Shown: positions 51,834 to 59,846 of the stretch, in pieces | Layout: each line of letters opens with the position of its first letter | How positions within the stretch are numbered: the first letter of the stretch is position 1 | Assembly: GCF_000585215.1 (NCBI RefSeq) | Contig: NZ_AONC01000004.1 | Coordinates: 91,277-155,276, forward strand | Source of the DNA: Imhoffiella purpurea | Lineage (GTDB): Bacteria; Pseudomonadota; Gammaproteobacteria; Chromatiales; Chromatiaceae | DNA: 64,000 nt | Direction of reading: 5' to 3' | The notes under the pieces: generated by a model | Told to the model about the DNA's origin: nothing | Database searches by the model: none | Seen by the model: the letters and a program-made list of their open reading frames with translations, nothing else | Position numbers and translations under genes: made by a program

Positions 51834-51877
51834 ATATATTGTCGTTTTACTTGTGAAAGGTTGTCAGGGGGCGATAC

Positions 51878-52228
51878 ATGGCGAATCTTGCGCGCTTGGT
51901 TTCCGATCTGAATGGCGCTACGCTTCAGATGAGGGATGCTGCAGTTGCTGGAGACTGGGCGATGGTAAAAAGAATTCAACGACATCGCGCATTGATTGTC
52001 CGAAAAATATCAACCGATAAGTCCTTTTCTGATAAAGTCGCTTCCAGCTTTTCTGATCAATTGGATTCTATTCGCTTGGCAGAGGCTTTCGTTATTGCTA
52101 AAGGAAGACTCGAAAAAGAAATGATAGCCAATTCGTTAGAGCGACTCAAATCCAGCGGGAAAAATAAAAAAGTGGCGAGGAGAGGCTCGCTGGAAGATCT
52201 CTATGGCGTAGTTTGCTCGAGAAAATGA
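51878..52228 (+). CDS. FliT-like flagellar chaperone candidate
   Basis: A 116-residue helical protein. The segment LQMRDAAVAGDWAMVKRIQRHRALIVRKI resembles the FliT family pattern of a hydrophobic heptad followed by GDW and a basic R-x-x-L-x-x-x-I helix. A basic C-terminal part with SGKNKKVARRG follows. The gene sits right after flgL and is lower in GC than it. FliT binds the filament cap FliD, which is not in the window. The call is tentative. Confidence 0.5.
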   Translation: MANLARLVSDLNGATLQMRDAAVAGDWAMVKRIQRHRALIVRKISTDKSFSDKVASSFSDQLDSIRLAEAFVIAKGRLEKEMIANSLERLKSSGKNKKVARRGSLEDLYGVVCSRK

Positions 52229-52369
52229 TGATTCTTGGGTTGTGCGGTAACTTGGTTTTGCAATAATTGATATTCATCGGAAGCAATCTTCGTCTCGTGC
52301 TGCTTCCAACCCGATATTATTCGTTATGGTGAGCGGTCGCCATTTCACTCGGACGCGGAGTTAAATACT

Positions 52370-53608
52370 GTGAGCGATACCGAACGCCTTCTCGAACAGG
52401 CATTGGAACATCACCGTGCTGGTCGAGGCGAGGCGGCTGGCTGGTTATATCGTGCAGTACTTGCGATGGATGCCGAACAACCCGAGTCCAATTTCAATCT
52501 CGGGGTTTTGGAGTTGGAATCGGGTCATATAGACTCTGGTCTGGTGCATTTGAAAAAGGCGGTAGAGAATGCGCCGGATGTTCTGGATTATTGGGTGAAA
52601 TTGGCAGAGGCGCTGCTATTGTCTCAACGTTCGGCAGAGGCGCGTGACGTCATCGAACGAGCTGAAAACAATGGTCTTCGATCACCATTGATGGACGATT
52701 TGTTGCTGAGAATCGGGGGTAGTGTCGGCAGCCAGAATTCGAGTCGAGCGACTGTCGAGAAAACAAGCACTAGTGGTCCGCATGACCTCCTCCTGTCGGA
52801 AGCCCTGACTTCTTCTCTCTCGGGGCAAAGGGAAGACCAAATCGAGCCTTTCATCGTCAATATTCAAGGTGATGTGAAAGTTTGCGTTCCGGCAGATATT
52901 CATTGTGTCACTACTTATGTTCTGCTGGAGCAGGAAGACTGGTATGAGCCGGAGCTGGGTTGGCTAAGGCGTTATATTCAGCCTGGTATGTCCGTGCTGG
53001 ATGTCGGCGCCGGCTACGGAGTCTATGCATTAACGATGGGTAAAATAATTCAAGGCAAGGGACATGTCCTAGCTTTGGAGCCGGATCGGATATCCTCTGG
53101 CTTGCTTGCCAGAAGCATCGTCGAGAATGGATTGGATGGCCATGTGTCAGTGATTTGCGAGGTGATTTCCGATAAATCTGGTGAGGTCGAGATGCCGGTG
53201 TGCTCGGCCCTCAGATCCACTGATCTGGGTGGCGATCAGTCTACCCAACTGGTGAAGTCATTGACTCTAGATGAACTTGCGAAAGAAGTGAGCTGGCCGC
53301 ATGATTCGGACCTGTCTTTTATACGAATCAATGCCAAGGGTTTCGAAGCCAAAATCATGCAGGGTGGGCTTATCTTTTTTTCTAAGCATAGTCCTCTTGT
53401 CATGTTTGGAGTCGAGGGTAATAAGATATCGGAAAATTTAATAGGGATGTTCACCGAACTGAGAATGCATATATATCGTTTGATTCCTGGTTTGAATGCA
53501 TTGGTTCTATCCGATTCGACAGGGTCTGCTGATGTTTCTAAATGCAATCTGTTTGCTTGCGGAGAGGAGAGGGCAGAGATGTTGCGAATGCGTGGGTTGA
53601 TGATCTAA
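52370..53608 (+). CDS. TPR-fused FkbM-family methyltransferase
   Basis: The N-terminal 100 residues form tetratricopeptide units (LEQALEHHRAGRGEAAGWLYRAV, NLGVLELESGHIDSGLVHLKKAV). After a linker, a FkbM-type SAM methyltransferase begins near 180: SVLDVGAGYGVYALTMGKI is the SAM-binding motif, VLALEP follows, and FIRINAKGFEAKIMQGG resembles the family's DVEGxE motif, although here INAKGFE replaces the usual acidic IDVEGHE. FkbM enzymes O-methylate sugars or small metabolites. GTG 52370 is used; the 141-nt gap before it is AT-rich with a TATTAT at 52315 that could be a -10 element. Confidence 0.75.
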   Translation: MSDTERLLEQALEHHRAGRGEAAGWLYRAVLAMDAEQPESNFNLGVLELESGHIDSGLVHLKKAVENAPDVLDYWVKLAEALLLSQRSAEARDVIERAENNGLRSPLMDDLLLRIGGSVGSQNSSRATVEKTSTSGPHDLLLSEALTSSLSGQREDQIEPFIVNIQGDVKVCVPADIHCVTTYVLLEQEDWYEPELGWLRRYIQPGMSVLDVGAGYGVYALTMGKIIQGKGHVLALEPDRISSGLLARSIVENGLDGHVSVICEVISDKSGEVEMPVCSALRSTDLGGDQSTQLVKSLTLDELAKEVSWPHDSDLSFIRINAKGFEAKIMQGGLIFFSKHSPLVMFGVEGNKISENLIGMFTELRMHIYRLIPGLNALVLSDSTGSADVSKCNLFACGEERAEMLRMRGLMI

Positions 53609-53647
53609 AAACCATGGTGATGGTGTGGGGCAAGTGCGGAGGTGTCA

Positions 53648-54328
53648 ATGCATTACAATCTCTGGTTGAAGGCTTTGTCTTCTTTGCCTTTTGCTCAGCC
53701 ATTGCTGATTAGCTGGCAGATTGCAGATCGATCGAAAGATGCCTTTTGGTTTGAGTACGAGGCTTCGCTAAATCTGTATTTGATGTCGATGAACGGGGAT
53801 ATGAATTTGGCTGAGCGGTATAACAGCTTGCTGGAATCCCGTGATCGGCTCGATAATCTTTTAATGGTAGGCGACGGGCATATCGCTACTTGGCTCTTAC
53901 GGATTCGTTGTTTGTTCGATTTGGGTGAGCGGCGATTGGGGGTCGATGCAATCCGCGATCTTATTGGTGAAATGCCATGGATTGCCGAGCCGCTCGATGA
54001 AAATTTATGCATTCATATCAATCGCCCCTTTCTGCCGTCTATACCAGAATTCGATGAGCGTATCCCCCGCCAAGGTTTGGGGCAATGGGTTCAGGCATCC
54101 GTTCTAGAAGCATTTGAGAAAAAGCGAGATTATTCATCTTTTTTTCATAATGATCTGGGCCTGTTGCAGAAGCTCATGCCTAATCCGAACCATGATCTGG
54201 AATCGGATCGCCGCGTCAAGCTGCTAAAACTGAAGTCAGGGCAGCCGATAATGGTCTCGGAAACAGGTGTCATGGATGCTTGCTCGAATAATGAGCAAAA
54301 TATATCGGTTTGGAAGATGATCGGATAA
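53648..54328 (+). CDS. Unknown helical protein in the glycosylation island
   Basis: A 226-residue protein that I do not recognise. It appears all-helical with regular aromatic and leucine positions (WLKALSSLPFAQPLLISWQ, LLRIRCLFDLGERRLGVDAIRDLIGEMP), which would suit a TPR-like fold. It contains no signal peptide or membrane segment. ATG 53648 has GGAGG five bases before it. It lies between the FkbM methyltransferase and rfbF, so a role in the same modification is inferred only from position. Confidence 0.55.
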   Translation: MHYNLWLKALSSLPFAQPLLISWQIADRSKDAFWFEYEASLNLYLMSMNGDMNLAERYNSLLESRDRLDNLLMVGDGHIATWLLRIRCLFDLGERRLGVDAIRDLIGEMPWIAEPLDENLCIHINRPFLPSIPEFDERIPRQGLGQWVQASVLEAFEKKRDYSSFFHNDLGLLQKLMPNPNHDLESDRRVKLLKLKSGQPIMVSETGVMDACSNNEQNISVWKMIG

Positions 54329-54344
54329 GTGAGGGAGGCTGATA

Positions 54345-55118
54345 GTGAAAGCTGTCATCCTGGCTGGTGGCTTTGGAACGCGTATCTCGGAAGAATCACA
54401 TTTGCGCCCTAAGCCCATGATAGAAATAGGTGGCATGCCTATTATTTGGCATATCATGAAAATTTACTCTAGTCACGACGTCAATGACTTTATTATTTGC
54501 TGTGGATACAAAGGTTATATTATCAAGGAGTATTTTGCGAATTACTTTTTGCACATGTCTGATGTTACCTTCGATCTCGCGAACAACCGTATGGAGGTTC
54601 ATCAACGTAAGGTTGAGCCGTGGAGGGTTACATTGGTAGACACGGGACCTCATAGCATGACGGGCGGCAGGCTAAAGCGCGTAGCTGATTATATCAAGGA
54701 TGATGAGTCGTTTTGCTTTACCTATGGAGACGGTCTCAGTAATGTCAATATCCGCTCTCTCATCGATTTTCATGTCAGTCATGGACGTTGGGCCACGATA
54801 ACAGCTGTTCAGGCTCCTGGCCGTTATGGAGCTGTTGAAAAAAAGGGAATCGAAGTAACGGGGTTTGTAGAAAAGCCACGTGGAGAGGGAGGTTTGATCA
54901 ATGGTGGTTTTTTCGTGCTCTCTCCCAAATGTCTAGATTTAATAGAGGGCGACAATACCAGCTGGGAGGAGGATCCACTCTCCAGGCTCACAGGCATGCG
55001 ACAGCTAATGGCTTTCGAACATTATGGCTTCTGGCAGCCAATGGATACCTTGCGCGACAAGAATCAGCTCGAGGATCTTTGGAAGACTAATCGTGCCCCA
55101 TGGAAATGCTGGAATTGA
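54345..55118 (+). CDS. rfbF: Glucose-1-phosphate cytidylyltransferase
   Basis: RfbF makes CDP-glucose from CTP and glucose-1-phosphate, the first step to CDP-deoxysugars. The 257-residue length is that of the Salmonella enzyme. The nucleotidyl-transferase motif [16 protein letters not shown] is followed by [43 protein letters not shown] and [39 protein letters not shown] 54345 is used, with GAGGGAGGC upstream. Its end overlaps the start of the dehydratase gene by 19 nt. Confidence 0.96.
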   Translation: MKAVILAGGFGTRISEESHLRPKPMIEIGGMPIIWHIMKIYSSHDVNDFIICCGYKGYIIKEYFANYFLHMSDVTFDLANNRMEVHQRKVEPWRVTLVDTGPHSMTGGRLKRVADYIKDDESFCFTYGDGLSNVNIRSLIDFHVSHGRWATITAVQAPGRYGAVEKKGIEVTGFVEKPRGEGGLINGGFFVLSPKCLDLIEGDNTSWEEDPLSRLTGMRQLMAFEHYGFWQPMDTLRDKNQLEDLWKTNRAPWKCWN

Positions 55119-56179
55119 GCAAATCCTTTTGGAACGGTAAGCGGGTATTCGTGACTGGACATACAGGCTTCAAGGGAGGCTGGCTTGCGCTCTGGCTGTC
55201 AAAAATGGGCGCGCGTGTGTTCGGCTATGCCCTCGATCCGGATTCTTGTCCTTCTTTATTCGACGTATCGAGACTCTCCGAGCATTTGTCGGGTCATTTC
55301 ATCCAGGATATTCGCGACACGGAAGCCTTAGACAGGGCAATCAGAATCGCAGCCCCTGAAATCGTTTTCCATTTGGCCGCTCAGCCTTTGGTGCGTGTTT
55401 CCTATGTTTCTCCGGTCGACACATATGCCGTCAATGTCATGGGGACGGTCAACCTTCTCGATGCAGTGAGACGCAATGGAGACGTTGGCGCAGTTGTCGT
55501 CGTGACAACAGATAAATGCTATGACAACCAAGAGTGGATATGGCCGTATCGCGAAACGGATCGTCTTGGTGGACATGATCCATACGCCAGCAGTAAAAGT
55601 TGCTCTGAACTGGTCGTCAATGCCTATCGTGATAGCTTTCTCGGTCATGCTGGCATACATATCGCCAGCGCTCGAGCCGGAAACGTAATTGGTGGTGGTG
55701 ATTGGGCGAAAGATCGCTTGGTGCCCGATATCTTAAGGGCGCACGAGGCCGGTGAGATAGTGTCCATTCGCTTTCCGCGAGCGCTTCGTCCTTGGCAGCA
55801 TGTTCTCGAACCTCTGGCAGGATATCTTCTGCTTGCTCGATCGCTGATCGATCAGGGGCCTGCAAATTCTGAGGCATGGAATTTCGGGCCTCATGATGTC
55901 GATACTCGATCGGTGGAATGGGTCGTGGACTATCTTTGCTCCAAGCTATCTGGTCTGTCTTGGCAAATGGACGCGTATCAGCAGCCCCATGAGTCTTCGA
56001 TTCTCAAACTCGATAGCGCGAAGGCACATGACCGACTTGGCTGGAGTCCACATTGGGACTTGGCTAAGGCATTGGATAAGACGCTCGAATGGCATCAGGC
56101 TTGGCGTCTGGGTGAGGATATGGCTCTAGTCACGCTCGATCAGATCGAATGCTATCTCGCTGACGGGCCAGGAATATGA
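55100..56179 (+). CDS. rfbG: CDP-glucose 4,6-dehydratase
   Basis: RfbG turns CDP-glucose into CDP-4-keto-6-deoxyglucose. The 359-residue extended SDR has [15 protein letters not shown] (NAD-binding glycine motif), [25 protein letters not shown], catalytic VTTDKCYDN, and Tyr-x-x-x-Lys in [16 protein letters not shown] 55100 lies within rfbF; an ATG at 55106 is possible. No rfbH (the CDP-3,6-dideoxyhexose enzyme) follows, so the product goes to a different sugar. The stop overlaps the next start as ATGA. Confidence 0.96.
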   Translation: MEMLELSKSFWNGKRVFVTGHTGFKGGWLALWLSKMGARVFGYALDPDSCPSLFDVSRLSEHLSGHFIQDIRDTEALDRAIRIAAPEIVFHLAAQPLVRVSYVSPVDTYAVNVMGTVNLLDAVRRNGDVGAVVVVTTDKCYDNQEWIWPYRETDRLGGHDPYASSKSCSELVVNAYRDSFLGHAGIHIASARAGNVIGGGDWAKDRLVPDILRAHEAGEIVSIRFPRALRPWQHVLEPLAGYLLLARSLIDQGPANSEAWNFGPHDVDTRSVEWVVDYLCSKLSGLSWQMDAYQQPHESSILKLDSAKAHDRLGWSPHWDLAKALDKTLEWHQAWRLGEDMALVTLDQIECYLADGPGI

Positions 56180-56733
56180 ACAGTCGTTTCCTTTGTCGGA
56201 ACACTGGAATTTCAGGTGCTGCCATCGTCGACCGCCGGCCGATCGGAGATGAACGAGGCTATCTAGAACGCTTGTTCTGTGCGCAAGATCTTCAGATATT
56301 GACACAAGGAAAGGAGATCGTGCAGATCAACCATAGTTATACGCGACACAGAGGAACTGTTCGTGGACTACATTATCAATATGCTCCATTTCTCGAGGCA
56401 AAGTTCGTTTCCTGTATCTATGGAGAGGTTTATGACATTGCCGTTGATGTTCGGGCCGATTCGCCAACCTTTTTACAATGGCACGCAGAGCGTCTGAGTT
56501 CGGATAATCATCGAACATTTTTCATTCCAGAGGGATGCGCGCACGGTTTTCAAACTCTGACCGGCGATTGTCAGTTGATTTATATGCATACAGCATACTA
56601 TTCGCCCGACTTCGAAGGAGGGCTTCATCCTCAAGATCCTGTATTGGCCATACCCTGGCCGCTACCCTTGACCGATATATCCGTTCGAGATGCCTCGCAT
56701 CCATTCATAGAAGATGGGTTCAAGGGTCTTTAG
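56176..56733 (+). CDS. dTDP-4-dehydrorhamnose 3,5-epimerase-family sugar epimerase
   Basis: A 185-residue RmlC-family cupin epimerase. Signatures are DERGYLERLFC, QINHSYTRHRGTVRGLHYQ (with catalytic His in RGLHYQ), KFVSCIYGEVYDIAVDVR, and PEGCAHGFQTL. In this cluster it would act on the CDP-4-keto-6-deoxy sugar made by RfbG, epimerising C3 and/or C5. Whether one or both carbons are inverted cannot be read. ATG overlaps the rfbG stop. Confidence 0.88.
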   Translation: MNSRFLCRNTGISGAAIVDRRPIGDERGYLERLFCAQDLQILTQGKEIVQINHSYTRHRGTVRGLHYQYAPFLEAKFVSCIYGEVYDIAVDVRADSPTFLQWHAERLSSDNHRTFFIPEGCAHGFQTLTGDCQLIYMHTAYYSPDFEGGLHPQDPVLAIPWPLPLTDISVRDASHPFIEDGFKGL

Positions 56734-56765
56734 ATTAGAATCGTACAATCATATTCGAGCCATCC

Positions 56766-57989
56766 GTGAACTGTCGCCACTGCAAGGCACCCCTTCGTCT
56801 TACCTTTATCGATTTGGGGACATGTCCACCTTCTAACGCTTATCTCAAGGCTTGCGATCTCAATGCTCCAGAGATCAGGTATCCGCTTCGGGTTCTGGTA
56901 TGCGAGCAATGTTGGCTTGTTCAGACACAGGACTACACTCGATCAGAGGAGCTTTTTACACAGGATTATGCCTACTTCTCCAGCACATCGCCCAGTTGGG
57001 TCGCGCATGCTGCGAGATATACCGAAAATATGATTCAGCGTTTTCAATACGGCCCAGGCAGCTTGGTGATCGAGTTGGGATCTAATGATGGTTATCTGCT
57101 TAAACATTTTCTTGACAGAGGAATAGAGTGTCTTGGTGTCGAGCCTACGGCAAGCACGGCTGATGCGGCCGAACGATTGGGAATATCTGTGTTGAGGGAT
57201 TTCTTCAGCGAGTCTCTTGCGCTCAAGCTCGCCGTATCGGGGCGCCAAGCCGACCTCATCATCGGGAATAATGTTTACGCGCATGTGCCCGACATCAACG
57301 ACTTCACAAAAGGCCTGAAACAGGCGCTGAAACCGAAAGGTATCATTACTCTCGAATTCCCACATCTCTTGCGACTGATACAGGGGGCGCAATTCGATAC
57401 CATCTATCATGAGCACTATTCATATCTCTCTCTCACTAGTGTGATTCAGATATTCCAAGCAGCTGGTTTGCGCGTTTGGGATGTCTCTGAGCTGTCTACT
57501 CACGGCGGGAGCCTCAGGATTTATGGGTGCCATGCCGAGGACGACCGCCCTGAATCGCCGACTGTGAACGAGGTGCTGTCAGAGGAGTGTCGTTTTGGTT
57601 TGCGGAGATCAGAGACATATCAAGGTTTTCAGGCGCATGCTGACCGTATCAAAGATGACCTCTTGGTGTTTTTGATCGAGCAAAAACGTGCCGGTAAGCA
57701 AGTGGTAGGGTATGGCGCGGCAGCCAAAGGAAATACCTTGATCAATTATGCCGGCGTTCGAGCTGACCTGCTCCCTTGCGTATGCGATGCCGCCGTGTCC
57801 AAGCAGGGAAAATATCTCCCAGGGAGTCGAATACCTATCGTCACCGAAGCGATAATCAGGAAAAAAAAACCGAGTTTTATCCTGATTCTTCCCTGGAATT
57901 TGCGTAATGAAATCATGGATCAGTTGGAGTATATCAAAGCCTGGGACGGGCAATTCGTAACCGCTATACCTCAACTTGATGTTGTTTGA
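56766..57989 (+). CDS. Nucleotide-sugar C-methyltransferase (TylC3/NovU type)
   Basis: The 407-residue protein has the three-part architecture of C3/C5 sugar methyltransferases: an N-terminal zinc-binding domain (CRHC at residues 3-6 and CEQC near 47-50), a SAM domain with VIELGSNDGYLLKHFL (about 100-115), and a C-terminal domain (VVGYGAAAKGNTLINYAG). The catalytic segment IYHEHYSYLSL holds the His-Tyr pair found in TcaB9/TylC3. It would add a methyl branch to the keto-deoxy sugar made by RfbG. GTG 56766 gives VNCRHCK. Confidence 0.9.
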   Translation: MNCRHCKAPLRLTFIDLGTCPPSNAYLKACDLNAPEIRYPLRVLVCEQCWLVQTQDYTRSEELFTQDYAYFSSTSPSWVAHAARYTENMIQRFQYGPGSLVIELGSNDGYLLKHFLDRGIECLGVEPTASTADAAERLGISVLRDFFSESLALKLAVSGRQADLIIGNNVYAHVPDINDFTKGLKQALKPKGIITLEFPHLLRLIQGAQFDTIYHEHYSYLSLTSVIQIFQAAGLRVWDVSELSTHGGSLRIYGCHAEDDRPESPTVNEVLSEECRFGLRRSETYQGFQAHADRIKDDLLVFLIEQKRAGKQVVGYGAAAKGNTLINYAGVRADLLPCVCDAAVSKQGKYLPGSRIPIVTEAIIRKKKPSFILILPWNLRNEIMDQLEYIKAWDGQFVTAIPQLDVV

Positions 57990-58025
57990 TTGGAATATTG
58001 TTAAATCATGCACTGAAATTTCGAT

Positions 58026-58904
58026 ATGAAAATTCTTCTGACAGGAGCGACAGGGTTTCTCGGTGCCTATGTTCTAGAATGCTTGGTCCGTCGCGGAATA
58101 GAAACGCTTTGCATCGGGCGTAATCGGCCTGAATTGGATGCGGCTGTGGATTACGTGGCGGTCGACCTGCTCGAAAAACCGAATATTCTGCAACTCTGTC
58201 AGAAAACAGGGGTTACTCATCTATTGCATCTGGCCTGGTATACCGAGCATGGCAGATACTGGTCTTCACCACTCAACCTTCGCTGGTCCGAAGCTAGCGT
58301 TCATTTGGTTGAAGAATTTTGTCTAGCTGGTGGCCGTCGGGTCGTCGTTGCAGGTACCTGTGCGGAATACGATTGGGCTTATGGCTACTGTAAAGAGGAC
58401 CTGACCCCGCTCAAACCGGCGACGAGTTATGGGATTGCCAAAGACGCGACACGCAGGCTTATTGGTTCCGTATGTGAGGGGCATGGGGCAACATGCTCTT
58501 GGGGTAGGGTGTTTCAACCATACGGGAAAGGAGAATCAGACGAGCGCTTGATTCCATCATTGATACGTGTGTTCCGAGGCTGCCAAGAGCCATTCGGCGT
58601 GAATGCTGATGCCTATAGAGATTTTATTCATGCCTCGGATGTGGCCGAGGGATTCGTTACCTTGTTGCTATCGGATGTTCAAGGGGCTTATAACATCAGT
58701 TCCGGAGAGCCGATTAAGATAGGAGATGTGGTCGTTATGCTCGGGCTGGGATGTGATGCCGATCCATCTGTGGTACTCGACTTGGCATCAAATCGTAATG
58801 ATGCGCCAAAATTGCTTCTGGGCGACAGTTCCAAGCTCCGTGAATTGGGGTGGGTACCCCGAACGCCTTTTCGAGAAGGTCTTGTCGATCTATTGAATCA
58901 TTGA
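58026..58904 (+). CDS. NAD-dependent sugar epimerase/4-ketoreductase (SDR)
   Basis: A 292-residue extended SDR: MKILLTGATGFLGAYVLECL is the NAD(P) motif, a conserved VAGTCAEYDW segment carries the active-site region, and the catalytic Tyr-x-x-x-Lys is SYGIAKDATRRL. The size and place at the end of the sugar pathway fit a 4-ketoreductase that completes the branched deoxy-sugar, but epimerase activity cannot be excluded. Confidence 0.82.
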   Translation: MKILLTGATGFLGAYVLECLVRRGIETLCIGRNRPELDAAVDYVAVDLLEKPNILQLCQKTGVTHLLHLAWYTEHGRYWSSPLNLRWSEASVHLVEEFCLAGGRRVVVAGTCAEYDWAYGYCKEDLTPLKPATSYGIAKDATRRLIGSVCEGHGATCSWGRVFQPYGKGESDERLIPSLIRVFRGCQEPFGVNADAYRDFIHASDVAEGFVTLLLSDVQGAYNISSGEPIKIGDVVVMLGLGCDADPSVVLDLASNRNDAPKLLLGDSSKLRELGWVPRTPFREGLVDLLNH

Positions 58905-58986
58905 ATCGATCGTGCGGATGAACGCAGAGTTGCTTGAAAATCGCAATGATTTCTTACCACATGATCGAGTGAAGGGGGATGTAATC

Positions 58987-59763
58987 ATGACTGAATTCGA
59001 GCAGGAAGTCGTATCACGCGTCAAGGCAAATAAAGAGAATAGACCGCTGTTAGATGCAGGCAGAGATTTTCTTCGCGCCTCTACTGTACCGAAATATTGC
59101 TATAATTATTTTTGGTTGGGCCGCCCAATCATTCAATACCCACAGGATATGGTTGCAGTTCAGGAGTTGATATGGTCTGTCAAACCAGATCTTATCATAG
59201 AGACAGGGATCGCTCATGGGGGGTCGCTCATTTTGAGCGCTTCACTATTGGCTTTGTTGGATTATGCTGAAGCTGTCGAGACGGGGGGCGTGTTGGATCC
59301 GGCCTTTCCTAAGCGGAAAGTATTAGGTATCGATATCGACATTCGTGAGCACAATCGTAATGCCATAGAAGCTCATCCTATGTCATCGCGTATTATGATG
59401 ATTCAGGGGTCGAGCATCGAAAAGGACATTATCGATCAGGTGAGAGAGATTGCGTCTGAGTATTCCCGCATCCTGGTCTGTCTGGATTCAATGCATACTC
59501 ACGATCACGTTCTTGCGGAACTCGATGCCTATGCTCCTCTGACAAGCGTTGGTAGTTATTGTATCGTATTCGATACGATTATCGAGGATTTTTCGAGTGA
59601 TATGTATCCTGATCGGCCATGGGGACCTGGCAATAGCCCTAAGTCTGCTGTTCGAGAATATTTAGCTCGCAATTCTGAGTTCGTGATCGATGACGCGATA
59701 GAAAATAAGCTCGTTATAACTGTGGCATCAGGCGGATATTTGAAACGAGTCGGCGCTGAGTGA
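58987..59763 (+). CDS. CmcI-family (cephalosporin hydroxylase/sugar O-methyltransferase) protein
   Basis: A 258-residue member of PF04989, which covers CmcI of cephamycin synthesis and rhamnosyl O-methyltransferases. YNYFWLGRPIIQYPQDMVAVQELIWSVKPDLIIETGIAHGGSLI (about 35-78) is the core with SAM motif IETGIAHGGS, followed by LGIDIDIREHN and VCLDSMHTHDHVLAEL. ATG 58987 is preferred because AAGGGGGAT precedes it and family proteins begin here; a GTG at 58912 would add 25 residues. In sugar loci such enzymes act as O-methyltransferases, so the hydroxylase name is likely misleading. Confidence 0.85.
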   Translation: MTEFEQEVVSRVKANKENRPLLDAGRDFLRASTVPKYCYNYFWLGRPIIQYPQDMVAVQELIWSVKPDLIIETGIAHGGSLILSASLLALLDYAEAVETGGVLDPAFPKRKVLGIDIDIREHNRNAIEAHPMSSRIMMIQGSSIEKDIIDQVREIASEYSRILVCLDSMHTHDHVLAELDAYAPLTSVGSYCIVFDTIIEDFSSDMYPDRPWGPGNSPKSAVREYLARNSEFVIDDAIENKLVITVASGGYLKRVGAE

Positions 59764-59798
59764 AGCGTGTTAAATCGTCGACAATAAGGTAGTAATCG

Positions 59799-59846
59799 AT
59801 GCGTTGTCAAATGAGCCAGAGACTGTTTCAGGTTGTCTGCATATGA
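59799..59846 (+). other. Possible 15-residue upstream reading frame coupled to the GT41 gene
   Basis: ATG 59799 has AAGGT eight bases upstream and opens a 15-codon frame whose TGA (59844-59846) overlaps the ATG at 59843 as ATGA. The following large gene lacks its own good ribosome site, so reinitiation after this short frame could supply it. No peptide function is suggested. Confidence 0.3.
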
